NCBI RefSeq assembly: GCF_002139875.1
Contig: NZ_CP018793.1
Location: 62,001-126,000, forward strand
Source of the DNA: Campylobacter vicugnae
GTDB taxonomy: Bacteria; Campylobacterota; Campylobacteria; Campylobacterales; Campylobacteraceae
DNA: 64,000 nucleotides
Direction of reading: 5' to 3'
Positions 31,549 to 40,035 of the stretch are shown piece by piece. Under the pieces are notes generated by a model. It was not told the DNA's origin. It ran no database searches and saw nothing but the letters and a program-made list of their open reading frames with translations. Positions within the stretch are counted from its first letter, which is position 1, and each line of letters begins with the position of its first letter. The position numbers and the translations under genes are program-made.

Positions 31549-32415
31549 AGATATATATCTGAGTGTTTGGATTCTTGTATTAATCAAACCCTGCAAGATA
31601 TAGAGATTATAATCGTAGATGATTGTGGAAGCGATAAAAGTATAGATATAGTAAAAGAGTATGCCAAAAAAGATAGTAGAATAAAGATTATTTATAATAA
31701 ACAAAATCAAGGGCCATTCGTTAGTAGGAATAATGCTGCTATACAAGCTAGTGGAGAATACTTTTTATGTTTGGACTCGGATGATTTTTTAGATTTAAAA
31801 GCTTGTGAGATAGCATATAATGCTACTAAAGATGGGTATTATGATATTGTTAAATTTAATGTTTATAATTATGATGGAAATACTTGCTGGCATATGGAGT
31901 GGGTAACTTTAAATAATTATAGTTTTGAGTCCTTAGAAGAATATGCTAATTATATTTATAGACAAAAAGATTATCCTAGATGGAATTTGGCTTTTATGAT
32001 GGTTAAAAGAGATATCTATTTAAAAGCTTTTGAAATTTTAAATTTAAAAGATAGAATTACAATGGCAGAGGATGCTTTGATGAGTTTTGTACTTTGTAAT
32101 TTATCTAATAAATTTTGTTATATTTGTGATATTTTGTATTACTATCGTCAAAATGAGAATTCAACAACTAAAAGTAGCTGTAATAATGTAATTGAAAAAA
32201 ATATACAAGACCTTATATTTGTAATTAATAAAATAAAAGAAATTTCAAAAAAGTATAAATTTAATACTAAAATTACTAAATTATATATAATTTATTTGCG
32301 ATATTGCGAATACAATATAAGGAAACAGCATAAAAAAATCAATAAGATTATATTTAAAATATATAATAAATATTTTAAATATAATAGAAGTTTAAGAGTT
32401 AAATTTGGGATTTAA
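31498..32415 (+). CDS. family 2 glycosyltransferase (GT2 copy 2)
   Basis: GT-A-fold enzyme of 305 residues. It starts VSIIIPVYNVERYISECLDS, with IIVDDCGSDKS and the metal motif CLDSDDFLDLKA at about 92-103, then AEDALMSFVLCNL and YYYRQNENS. Beyond the first 15 or so codons it differs from copies 1 and 3. Its last 20 codons (KIYNKYFKYNRSLRVKFGI) have a decayed relative at 33891-33950. It starts within GT4 copy 2. Confidence 0.88.
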   Translation: MQNSPKVSIIIPVYNVERYISECLDSCINQTLQDIEIIIVDDCGSDKSIDIVKEYAKKDSRIKIIYNKQNQGPFVSRNNAAIQASGEYFLCLDSDDFLDLKACEIAYNATKDGYYDIVKFNVYNYDGNTCWHMEWVTLNNYSFESLEEYANYIYRQKDYPRWNLAFMMVKRDIYLKAFEILNLKDRITMAEDALMSFVLCNLSNKFCYICDILYYYRQNENSTTKSSCNNVIEKNIQDLIFVINKIKEISKKYKFNTKITKLYIIYLRYCEYNIRKQHKKINKIIFKIYNKYFKYNRSLRVKFGI

Positions 32416-32424
32416 AGGCATAAA

Positions 32425-33519
32425 GTGGGCAAGATTAAAGTATCAATAATAATTCCAGTATATAATGTAGAAAAATATTTAAGAGAGTGTTTAGATTCAG
32501 TAATTAATCAAACTCTAAAAGATATAGTAATAATCTGCATAAATGATGGTTCAACTGATTCTAGTTTAGAAATTTTAAAAGAGTATGCTAAAAACGATAG
32601 TAGAATTCATATCGTAGATAAGATAAATGGCGGACTTGGTGCAGCTAGAAATTCAGGTATAAAATATCTAATAGATAATAATATAAATCCTAAATATATC
32701 TATTTTGCAGATTCAGATGATTGGCTAGATATTCAAGCTTTAGAAAAACTATATAATAAATCACAAGAGTCAAATTCAGATATATGTATAATGGAGATTG
32801 CGCGATATATTGAAGCAACTAATAAAATAGACAAAGAAGATCCTTGGTATACAAATAAGTGTTATAAAATTAGAAAAAATGATGTATGTAGTTTTGATGA
32901 AATTAAATCAGTTTTATTTTCTAGTTGTTGTGTGGCATATTGTCATTTGTATTCATATCAATTCTTAATAAATTCCCTATGGGAAAATGAAGAATTTTAT
33001 CCACAAAATTTACTTTTTGAAGATGTATATCCGCATATTAAATCCTTAATACTAGCTAAAAGAATCACATTTTTAGATGAGTCTTTGTATTATTACCGTA
33101 TTAGAGAAGGCTCTATAATAGCATCTAGCGCAAAAAGTAAAAGAATTTTTGATATTTTTAAAACTTTTGATTTAATAGAAAATTTCTTAATAGAGCAGAA
33201 TTTAATGAATGAATTAAAAATTGATTTTTATAATTATGTATGTTGTAGTATAAATTCGAAGTTATCTTTGATCGATTTTAAAAAGGAGTTTGCTAAAGAA
33301 GCTAAAAAGTATTTATCTAAATTTAATGACTCTTTTTTGTCATCTAAAAAATTAAAAAAACAGCATTTAAAGTTAATGTTAAATTTAAATAATCCATATG
33401 ATAAAAAATTAATTAAAATAAAAAATAAAATTATATATAGATTTAATAGGTTAAAGTGGAGTTTGGGAGTTGGGGGGGGGGTGCTAAGAGAGTTATATGC
33501 AATTTTAGTAATTCTTTAA
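32425..33519 (+). CDS. family 2 glycosyltransferase (GT2 copy 3), C-terminus set by a G10 tract
   Basis: GT-A-fold enzyme of 364 residues starting at GTG 32425 with AAAGG upstream. N-terminal and C-terminal segments match GT2 copy 1, with FADSDDWLD, LFEDVYPHIK and YYRIREGSI present; the middle is unique. In copy 1 the protein ends at SLGI, but here the frame runs into ten G residues at 33472-33481 and adds a 16-residue out-of-frame tail. A G9 register would stop almost at once, and G11 would fuse it to the GT4 fragment behind. The catalytic domain is intact in all three registers. Confidence 0.85.
   Translation: MGKIKVSIIIPVYNVEKYLRECLDSVINQTLKDIVIICINDGSTDSSLEILKEYAKNDSRIHIVDKINGGLGAARNSGIKYLIDNNINPKYIYFADSDDWLDIQALEKLYNKSQESNSDICIMEIARYIEATNKIDKEDPWYTNKCYKIRKNDVCSFDEIKSVLFSSCCVAYCHLYSYQFLINSLWENEEFYPQNLLFEDVYPHIKSLILAKRITFLDESLYYYRIREGSIIASSAKSKRIFDIFKTFDLIENFLIEQNLMNELKIDFYNYVCCSINSKLSLIDFKKEFAKEAKKYLSKFNDSFLSSKKLKKQHLKLMLNLNNPYDKKLIKIKNKIIYRFNRLKWSLGVGGGVLRELYAILVIL
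32437..32794 (+). repeat. repeat B, copy 2
   Basis: Second copy of the GT2 N-terminal repeat; see 29332-29689. Confidence 0.9.
33472..33481 (+). repeat. G10 tract, candidate phase-variable site
   Basis: Ten G residues at the junction between GT2 copy 3 and a GT4 fragment. They encode the Gly-Gly-Gly of the VGGGAKRV segment in the GT4 frame. Confidence 0.9.
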
Positions 33520-33892
33520 TTACTAGTGGATATGAAGTGATGGTTTTTAGTATTGCACTTAGCAAGCAATGTCCTTATGAATACCACCAAGAAGTTGCAA
33601 TTAGATTTATTAAAGAAAATGTAAAATCTAAAGGATTGGCAAAGGTTTTACACGAGATAAAAAGATTAATAATGCCTATAAAAAAATGGAATGCAATCAA
33701 AAAAGAGTTATATTTAAACAAATAATTAATGAATTTAATCTAGATTTTATAATATGCCACACTCATTTTGATACTAGTTTGACTAAAATATTTAAAAAAA
33801 TGCAAGATAAAATTATTAAAGTTGTACATAATTCTTTTGATACTTATGAAAAATGGCAAATAGATCTAAATATTTATAAAAATAGTTTTTAA
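33472..33892 (+). pseudogene. decayed family 4 glycosyltransferase N-terminal fragment
   Basis: In the frame open from 33456, GGGAKRVICNFSNSLITSGYEVMVFSIAL matches the first Rossmann helix of the GT4 copies (VGGVERVVSNLSN). This frame ends at 33725; the homologous sequence continues in another frame (FKQIINEFNLDFIICHTHFDTSL to YEKWQIDLNIYKNSF), so a frameshift lies near 33708-33716. The native start codon is missing and the whole C-terminal donor-binding half with EX7E is absent. The remnant is about 140 codons of a roughly 380-codon gene. Confidence 0.8.
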
Positions 33893-33950
33893 AATTTATG
33901 ATAAATATTTTAGATTTAAACGAAGACTAAGAGTTAAATTTGGAGTCTAA
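33891..33950 (+). pseudogene. remnant of a GT2 C-terminus
   Basis: The 19 codons KIYDKYFRFKRRLRVKFGV plus stop resemble the end of GT2 copy 2 (KIYNKYFKYNRSLRVKFGI). They lie directly behind the GT4 fragment without a start codon, showing a deletion that joined two genes. 33951-34079 shows no further gene. Confidence 0.65.
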
Positions 33951-34079
33951 TACTTATTAACATAAATACTTTGATTAAAGATTATTATGCTCATTTTATT
34001 TACTTGTAGCGATGGCAATCTGGCAAATAAGCTAAAACTAAAAACTACTACATAATAATTAGATAGTGAGATTAAAGCC

Positions 34080-36091
34080 CTAAACCTCCCACCCATCAAG
34101 TGCATTTTGTAGCGTATCAATTGTAGTTTCTATCATTCCAGCTAGGCTAAAGAAGTAGTATCCATGCTGACGCACATACTCAAAAATTTTCTTATCACGC
34201 TCATTTTTGTTGGCTTCAGGACGCACCATCATAGCAGTAAATTCAAGCTCTTGATGCACGCAAAAGTTATACGCAGTATACATATATAAATCGCCAAAGC
34301 TCTTATCAGCGTCTAATGTAGCCTTTAAGCGATCAATTCTATCTTTTAGCTCGTAGAATTTGGCATATCGCGGCTCTTTGTTAGCGGCTAAATCTCTATC
34401 AGCACTCTCTACTAATTTGCTAATTCTTTTAAATAGCTCTTTTATCAGCTCGTTTCTTTCCTTGCCAACTTTGATGAAATTCTCTATAATCTCTTTTTGT
34501 TTAGCTAGTTTGATCTGACTATCTTGGGTTGAGATTGGCTCAGGTTTTACTAATATTTTTTCTATGTTTTTAGATATGATTTCATCTACAAGCTCTTTAA
34601 AAGGCTTTTCTATAGTTCCTTTTATTCTAGATCCACCCTCAGTGGCATTATATACCTTAACATCAGTATATGAACTAAGCGTATCTATCATCATTTCAAA
34701 ATACTCTCTAAATAGATCCCAAGTCTTAATAGATTTAACATAAGTTTTACCACCATATCCTAAGACTGTAGTGATATTTGGCTCATACTCTTTAGATGAG
34801 ATAGTAGGTGAAGTCTCGCCCAATACCATTCCCTTAGCATGTGTAGTTCCATCGCTTGCCATAGCTAAATCTTGACCTATAAATATTATTTGCTTACACC
34901 CTAGATCAATAGCTAAATCAAATGCAAAGTGAGCCGTACTTGGTCCTTTACACATATAGTTTTTGCTATCTTCTTGCAATGCATATTCAAATCTTAAAGG
35001 CTTATGAGCAAAAGCCACATCTCTGCCATTTAAAAGCTTAATGGTGTTTGGATGAATAAGCGAACTTACTACAAATGTTATGCCATTATCAAATTGACTT
35101 ACTTGAGTATCAAAAAATTTCCCACTAAGTTCTATTCTCTCCATAGTAGTAACAAAGTCTGGTTTTAGATTATTTTGTTTTAAAATCGGATATGAAGCAT
35201 CAGCAGATATGATAATAGCATATGGTTGGACTCTTCTTAAAAGCTCAAGTTGCTTAGTTAGACTAGGTCCTGTAGAGACTATGATGGCTGTTTGATTGCG
35301 ATTTTGATTTAAATTTAAAATATCTTTTAAGCTATAATTAGCATAAAATTTAGGCATATTTTCTACTACATGCTTGATTCCTATTAGCGTATCTTCTGCA
35401 GAATTACCAGCTGCTTTAATATTTAAAAGCTGTACATTTAACAAGTTTTTATTTAAAGAGTTAGCACTTGTTTGATAATTTTTAGCATAGTAATCATTAT
35501 AGATATGAAAGTCATAGCTTCTAAGATTGTAGGTAATATCTTTTGAATTGCAAAGTATATGCAAGTAGGCTTCATTTAAAAAACTAGGACAAAAGGTCAA
35601 AAATCTATCATCTTTTATATCTTTACTAAAGTCATTTAGATGAAAAACTATAAAAAATATCTCTAATTCTGGTTCAAATACTACAATCTTTTTATGATTT
35701 TTATTCTCTAGCAAAGATTTATAGAAGTTTCCATTACCAAGACCGTAGAAAATAGCGATGGATATAAAGCATACTCTTTTTTAAATTTATCTAGCATTGC
35801 TTGAGTGTGTTGTGCTGGAGAGCCGCTATAAATAGGCTCTTTGGTGTGAGTATTGATGATATTTATATCTAGGGTGCTTTTGCCAGCAAATACATCAAAT
35901 TTGCTATTGCTTTTTAAATCATAAATAGCTTTAGCTAGTATGAAATTTATAGAACAGAGCGCAATTATATTATTGATAAATGGAGTTGTTCCACCATTTG
36001 CTTTAATATCTTGATCGATTGCGTTATGAAGCTCTTTTACCGCATTTGGATCTACTTGGTGATTATAATTTTTATGAAATATATTATCCAT
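34080..36091 (-). pseudogene. motility accessory factor (Maf, DUF115) glycosyltransferase, frameshifted
   Basis: Maf proteins transfer nonulosonic acids such as pseudaminic acid to flagellin. The gene reads as two frames, 36091-35708 (127 residues) and 35714-34080 (544 residues). The first frame reads YPSLF and then goes out of register. Inserting one T in the run at 35749-35752 restores YPSLFFYGLGNGNFYKSLLENKNHK, the conserved Maf FFYGLGNG motif, and joins both frames into about 670 residues, normal for Maf. The second part has STGPSLTKQLELL, FIGQDLAMASDGTTHAKG and a helical C-terminus. As given, the gene is broken. Confidence 0.85.
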
Positions 36092-36629
36092 TCCATCGCC
36101 TTATTAGATTGTGCTTTATTTTTAGACTATCTAGCCATTTGGCTATTATGAAATTTTCAGCCTCATCAATGCTACTAGGCTGTGTATAGTATCCTAAAAT
36201 TGGAGGCGCAATTCCTACTCCAAGAGCTGCAAGATCTGCCATTTGACGCAGTGAAATAGCACTTAAAGGGGTTTCTCTTACGGCTAAGATTAGATTTCTT
36301 CTTTCTTTTATCATTACTGCAGCTGCTCTTAAGAGTAGATTATCACCAATTCCGCAACTAATCTTAGCCAAAGTATTAATAGAACAAGGTGCTACTATCA
36401 TAGCATCATACATAGCTGAACCACTAGCTGGAGCTGCGCTAATATCATCTATATCATAAATTTGAATTTGCTTATTTATCTCTATGCTTAGACTCTCTTT
36501 TTGCATCGATAGTTTGGCATTTTGGGTGATGATTAGGCTGGTATTGATATTTAGACTTGCTGTAGTATTAGCTAGTTTGATACCAAGATGAGCCCCGCTA
36601 GCTCCGCTGATTGCTACTATTAGCTTCAC
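36084..36629 (-). CDS. ubiX: flavin prenyltransferase UbiX
   Basis: UbiX makes prenylated FMN, the cofactor of UbiD-type decarboxylases. The 181-residue product shows VAISGASGAHLGIKLANT at the start (flavin-binding loop), SGSAMYDAMIVAPCSINTLAKISCGIGDNLLLRAA at about 80-115, and KERRNLILAVRETPLS. All are family hallmarks. It overlaps the maf start by eight bases and the upstream ATP-grasp gene by four, so the three are probably one message. In Campylobacter it probably serves menaquinone or futalosine-pathway decarboxylation rather than ubiquinone. Confidence 0.93.
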   Translation of the reverse strand: MKLIVAISGASGAHLGIKLANTTASLNINTSLIITQNAKLSMQKESLSIEINKQIQIYDIDDISAAPASGSAMYDAMIVAPCSINTLAKISCGIGDNLLLRAAAVMIKERRNLILAVRETPLSAISLRQMADLAALGVGIAPPILGYYTQPSSIDEAENFIIAKWLDSLKIKHNLIRRWNG

Positions 36630-37801
36630 TCTATTATATGTCCTACAAATTTAGAGTAATTATCTATTATATCTTTACCTTTTCTAAAGCCTAGGGCACA
36701 CCCTTCAAAGGCAAAAAACATACCAGCTTGATAGCTATTGCCGTTTTCATCTTTAGCAAAATCAGCAAACTCTTGATATAAAAATTTGCCATTTGCATAC
36801 TCTCCATCATTTTGTATCTCTATGCTACCATCGCTATTTATTATAGATACATTTGCACCCTCTCTGGCTAAAAATGGCTTTTTGACCTGCTTTTTGCCAT
36901 TTAATGGCTCAAAGCTTGATTCTAAAAGTAATGGGTGATTTGGATATAAATCCCATAAAATTTTCATAATTCCTTTACTTTGAAATAATAAAGTATAGGC
37001 TGGATTTAAAATTATGGCTTTTTGGTTTTTGATTATGTTTTTTATGATTAACGCTAGGTCGCTCTCATCAATGGCAATCATCTCCCATGGAATTAGCTTA
37101 AACCAGTATTCCCAGTTTTGTCCATTCCAAAATATACCATTTTCATCATCAAAGCTCACCTCACTGGCAAAGGCAAAATCACACTCAAACCCAGCATCTC
37201 TAGCTGAAGCCTCAAGCAGTCTTGTAGTATTTTCATCTTCGCTACTACCAGCTATAGAGCTAAAAAGAATCTTCCATCCTTCATAATACTCATCAAATCT
37301 ACTAGTATCTTCTTCAAGAGTGATTAGGCGTTTGAAGTTTTCAACTAGTGCTTCATAGACATCATTAAACTGAGCTGCCTCATCAAGATTGTTAAATTTA
37401 AGCATTGCCCATTGGATTATCGCTGTTTCAAAAAGACTTGTAGGCGTATCGGCGTTAAATTCAATTAATTTAATAGGCTTACCATCTATACCCCCAGCTA
37501 AATCAAATCTACCATAAAGATGCCAATGAACATCATTTTCCCAGCTAGCTTTAATGATATCCACTAGATTAAATGGAATCCCAAGTTCATGGAATAGATC
37601 ATTATTAATAACATACTCAGCAGCAACTACATACATATCATATAGCTCATTTGTCGCTTCATAAAATGCCTCGGCTTCATCTTGGGTTATGCTTACTAGC
37701 TCATTAGATATATATCTGCTACCATCAAGATCGGTATGCCAGCCAAAGCCGATACTTTCTAAATATCCATTATCAAGTGGTTCAATTTTTTTAAGCTTCA
37801 C
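36626..37801 (-). CDS. glutathionylspermidine synthase-family ATP-grasp protein
   Basis: A 391-residue relative of the synthetase domain of Gsp (YgiC/YjfC type), which forms amide bonds at the expense of ATP. Visible features are YDMYVVAAEYVI near the N-terminus, GRFDLAGGIDGKPIKLIEFNADTPTSLFE at about 115-145, KPFLAREGANVSII at about 310 and the C-terminal GMFFAFEGCALGFRKGKDI. Many such single-domain members have no known substrate and lack the amidase half. C. jejuni carries it next to the same lipoprotein gene, which lies just upstream here. Confidence 0.88.
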   Translation of the reverse strand: MKLKKIEPLDNGYLESIGFGWHTDLDGSRYISNELVSITQDEAEAFYEATNELYDMYVVAAEYVINNDLFHELGIPFNLVDIIKASWENDVHWHLYGRFDLAGGIDGKPIKLIEFNADTPTSLFETAIIQWAMLKFNNLDEAAQFNDVYEALVENFKRLITLEEDTSRFDEYYEGWKILFSSIAGSSEDENTTRLLEASARDAGFECDFAFASEVSFDDENGIFWNGQNWEYWFKLIPWEMIAIDESDLALIIKNIIKNQKAIILNPAYTLLFQSKGIMKILWDLYPNHPLLLESSFEPLNGKKQVKKPFLAREGANVSIINSDGSIEIQNDGEYANGKFLYQEFADFAKDENGNSYQAGMFFAFEGCALGFRKGKDIIDNYSKFVGHIIE

Positions 37802-37876
37802 TTTTATCCTTTTTATTTTTACATTTATTGTAGCTTTAAGCCATCAAATATATAGTTTATAATCAAACCTAATTTA

Positions 37877-38164
37877 TTAAACACTCTTTGCAATTTCTTG
37901 CATTTTTGCCATTAGCTTTGTGCGTTCAGACTCGCTTGGATTGCCATAGAGTAGCTGATTCATAGCTTACATAAAGTCAAATGTAGCAAAAAGCTTAGAG
38001 TCGCTATTTGCCATATTTGATGCGTTTGAGATGGCTGAGGTTAATTTTGAATTATCGCTAGATAGATCTTGCAAAATTTTATCAAATTTGGCATTTTGAC
38101 TCATAATAGCTTGGTTTTTAGCTATATTTATTAGCTTGGTATTTAGTTCATTATTAATTATCAT
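37877..38164 (-). pseudogene. small helical protein gene interrupted by an in-frame stop
   Basis: A 65-codon frame (38164-37967, MIINNELNTKLINIAKNQ...LFATFDFM) ends in TAA. Without any shift of frame, two codons on, MNQLLYGNPSESERTKLMAKMQEIAKSV continues to a stop at 37877. The two pieces together would make a 95-residue helical protein, so the TAA at 37967-37969 looks like a nonsense change; alternatively these are two tiny adjacent genes. The family is not recognised. It lies between the ATP-grasp gene and the lipoprotein gene. Confidence 0.5.
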
Positions 38165-38216
38165 ATCTTTGCCTTTGTGAATTTAAATAAAACAAGCAAA
38201 ATCTAAGCCAAAATCA

Positions 38217-38840
38217 TCATCCTCCAGTAGCTTGGCTTGAGCCACTACCACTTCCACCGCCAAAAAATCCACTTCTACCACTATTTCCAGCTTTTGAAGC
38301 AGCGCTTGCAGTTCCAGCTCTATTAAAGCTATTTACGCTTCTATTATATGCACTTGGATTTTTATATGCATTTTGGCGACTGTTTTGATAGGCTGGATTA
38401 TTAAATAGTTTTGAGCCTATCCAGCTTCCTATTATCGCTCCAGCTGCGCTAGCTAGTATCGCTTCGCCTAATCCTAGGCCACCGCTTCCGCTACTTAGGG
38501 TTGAGTTTGTTAGGCCACTTTCTCCAGCTTCAATTTTGGCATTTTCTTCTTGAAGTAGTTTATCTATTTCAGCTTGACTTAGTAGTCTTTCGCTCATTGT
38601 GCCATCTGCACCAGCCTCACGCAAGAATATTCTAGTCTCATTGCTTGGAAACTCATCAGCAATCTTATAGCTTCCATCGCTATTTTTTTCTATAAAAACA
38701 GTTGCGCCTTGCTTTTGAACTGTCTGTTCTAAAGATGAGCCTGTAGAGCCACTCTCTCCACATCCTGCCAAACCAAAGGCCATTATAGCACCAACTCCAC
38801 TGGCAACGCCTATATCTTTTAATCTTTTGATATGTTTCAT
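38217..38840 (-). CDS. UPF0323 family lipoprotein
   Basis: Predicted lipoprotein of 207 residues with a lipobox AFGLAGC (cysteine 27). A conserved N-terminal half (TVFIEKNSDGSYKIADEFPSN; LLSQAEIDKLL) follows, then a hydrophobic glycine/alanine segment (AILASAAGAIIGSWIGSKLF) and a low-complexity Ser/Gly-rich tail (SGRSGFFGGGSGSGSS). The family is restricted to Campylobacter and Helicobacter relatives and its role is unknown. C. jejuni has it beside the ATP-grasp gene, as here. Confidence 0.9.
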   Translation of the reverse strand: MKHIKRLKDIGVASGVGAIMAFGLAGCGESGSTGSSLEQTVQKQGATVFIEKNSDGSYKIADEFPSNETRIFLREAGADGTMSERLLSQAEIDKLLQEENAKIEAGESGLTNSTLSSGSGGLGLGEAILASAAGAIIGSWIGSKLFNNPAYQNSRQNAYKNPSAYNRSVNSFNRAGTASAASKAGNSGRSGFFGGGSGSGSSQATGG

Positions 38841-38892
38841 AGCTTTCCTTTATTGTAAAGTTTGATTATAAAAATATATATTAAATTCAAAT

Positions 38893-40035
38893 TTAACCTA
38901 TCTCATATTTTAGCTTATACTCGCCAAATTCATTTTTAGTAAATATCTCTTTATTATAATGACTTTCAACAATTTGCCAAAATTTAGATTTACTAATACC
39001 GATAAAATTACAAAAATCCTCTACACATCTAGGATCTAATGCATGATCTCTTTCTTTTACTAGCTCAATGGCTTTGGCTCTATCTAATAGCCCATATCTT
39101 ACCAACCTAGCAGCATAATCTGTAGCTGTGGCATGGCCAAATTTAGGATATTTCATCCATGCATGCACAGTATATGCTACAGTATCAACCTGGTCAAAAT
39201 CCTCAATAGTATGGGTTCTATCCCATTCGCTTTTTAAATCGCTAAAGCCTCTGCTTTTTGCAAAAATATAGTTAGAATATGAGTTCCATTTAATAAAATA
39301 GCTTAGATATATTGGCTCAAGGCTATCTATATAGTTTGAACTAGCTGGATCATAAAATAATTGCAGATCTTTTGGGTCTATATCTACCCCGCTTAGATCT
39401 ATATCGCTAGCTACGCCATTTAAAAATATATCCTTAGCACTTGGAGTCTCAGCTGCGTCGCTACCACCATACTCATAGCTTACATTTTCACCATAAATTA
39501 AAAGTGGAGTATTAAATTTAGCTGCCATAGCAAATGGATAGCTATATATTAGGCGATCTATATACCAAGTAGGTTTGCCATATTTTTCAAATGTATATAG
39601 CATTAAGGCTTTTTGAGTTTTGATATTTGGTTTTAAAGAGATTATATGGCAACCAAACTCTTGACTTAAATTTCTTAAATTACTCTTTCCAGCATTTGTC
39701 ATTGTAAAATTATCTTCAACGCTAAAAAGAACCGGATTCATTCCAAGCTTCTCTTTCATTATATGCACTTGAAAATGGCTATCTTTGCCGCCACTTACAG
39801 CAATAGCGCAATCATAATCATTTGAGCCATTTCTGCCCCTATGCTTATCACATAAAGCCTCAAGCTCTTTAAATCTGGCTTTATAATCGATTTTTTGTTT
39901 ATTTTCGTGATTTATACATGCGCTACACTTTAGTCTCTCATCGCTTAAAGTAGTAAATTTAATCCCAGGCCTACTATCTGGCATAACGCAAAAATCACAA
40001 TATCTCATCAACCCCCCCCCTAAAACTTTATTCAT
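38893..40035 (-). CDS. pseA: PseA-like N-acetyl sugar amidotransferase with a G9 tract at its 5' end
   Basis: PseA-type enzymes form the acetamidino group of pseudaminic acid derivatives on flagellin. The product has the CDFCVMPDSRPGIKF start, a CSACINHE zinc-type pair and the PP-loop-like AVSGGKDSHFQVHIMKE at about 80. As drawn it is 380 residues, starting at ATG 40035 inside the aroC stop codon (ATGA), with nine G residues as codons 6-8. Homologues begin at the internal MRYCDFC (codon 10). The G tract therefore sits between a coupled start and the native start. G9 is in frame. Confidence 0.88.
   Translation of the reverse strand: MNKVLGGGLMRYCDFCVMPDSRPGIKFTTLSDERLKCSACINHENKQKIDYKARFKELEALCDKHRGRNGSNDYDCAIAVSGGKDSHFQVHIMKEKLGMNPVLFSVEDNFTMTNAGKSNLRNLSQEFGCHIISLKPNIKTQKALMLYTFEKYGKPTWYIDRLIYSYPFAMAAKFNTPLLIYGENVSYEYGGSDAAETPSAKDIFLNGVASDIDLSGVDIDPKDLQLFYDPASSNYIDSLEPIYLSYFIKWNSYSNYIFAKSRGFSDLKSEWDRTHTIEDFDQVDTVAYTVHAWMKYPKFGHATATDYAARLVRYGLLDRAKAIELVKERDHALDPRCVEDFCNFIGISKSKFWQIVESHYNKEIFTKNEFGEYKLKYEIG
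40012..40020 (-). repeat. G9 tract (C9 on the plus strand) in pseA
   Basis: Nine G residues on the coding strand, five codons after the upstream ATG and just before the native ATG. Confidence 0.9.

Noticed and set aside
33951-34079. Short frame MLILFTCSDGNLANKLKLKTTT between the GT remnant and maf
   Set aside because: Only 22 codons and no ribosome binding site or homology that I can support; noted as probable debris.
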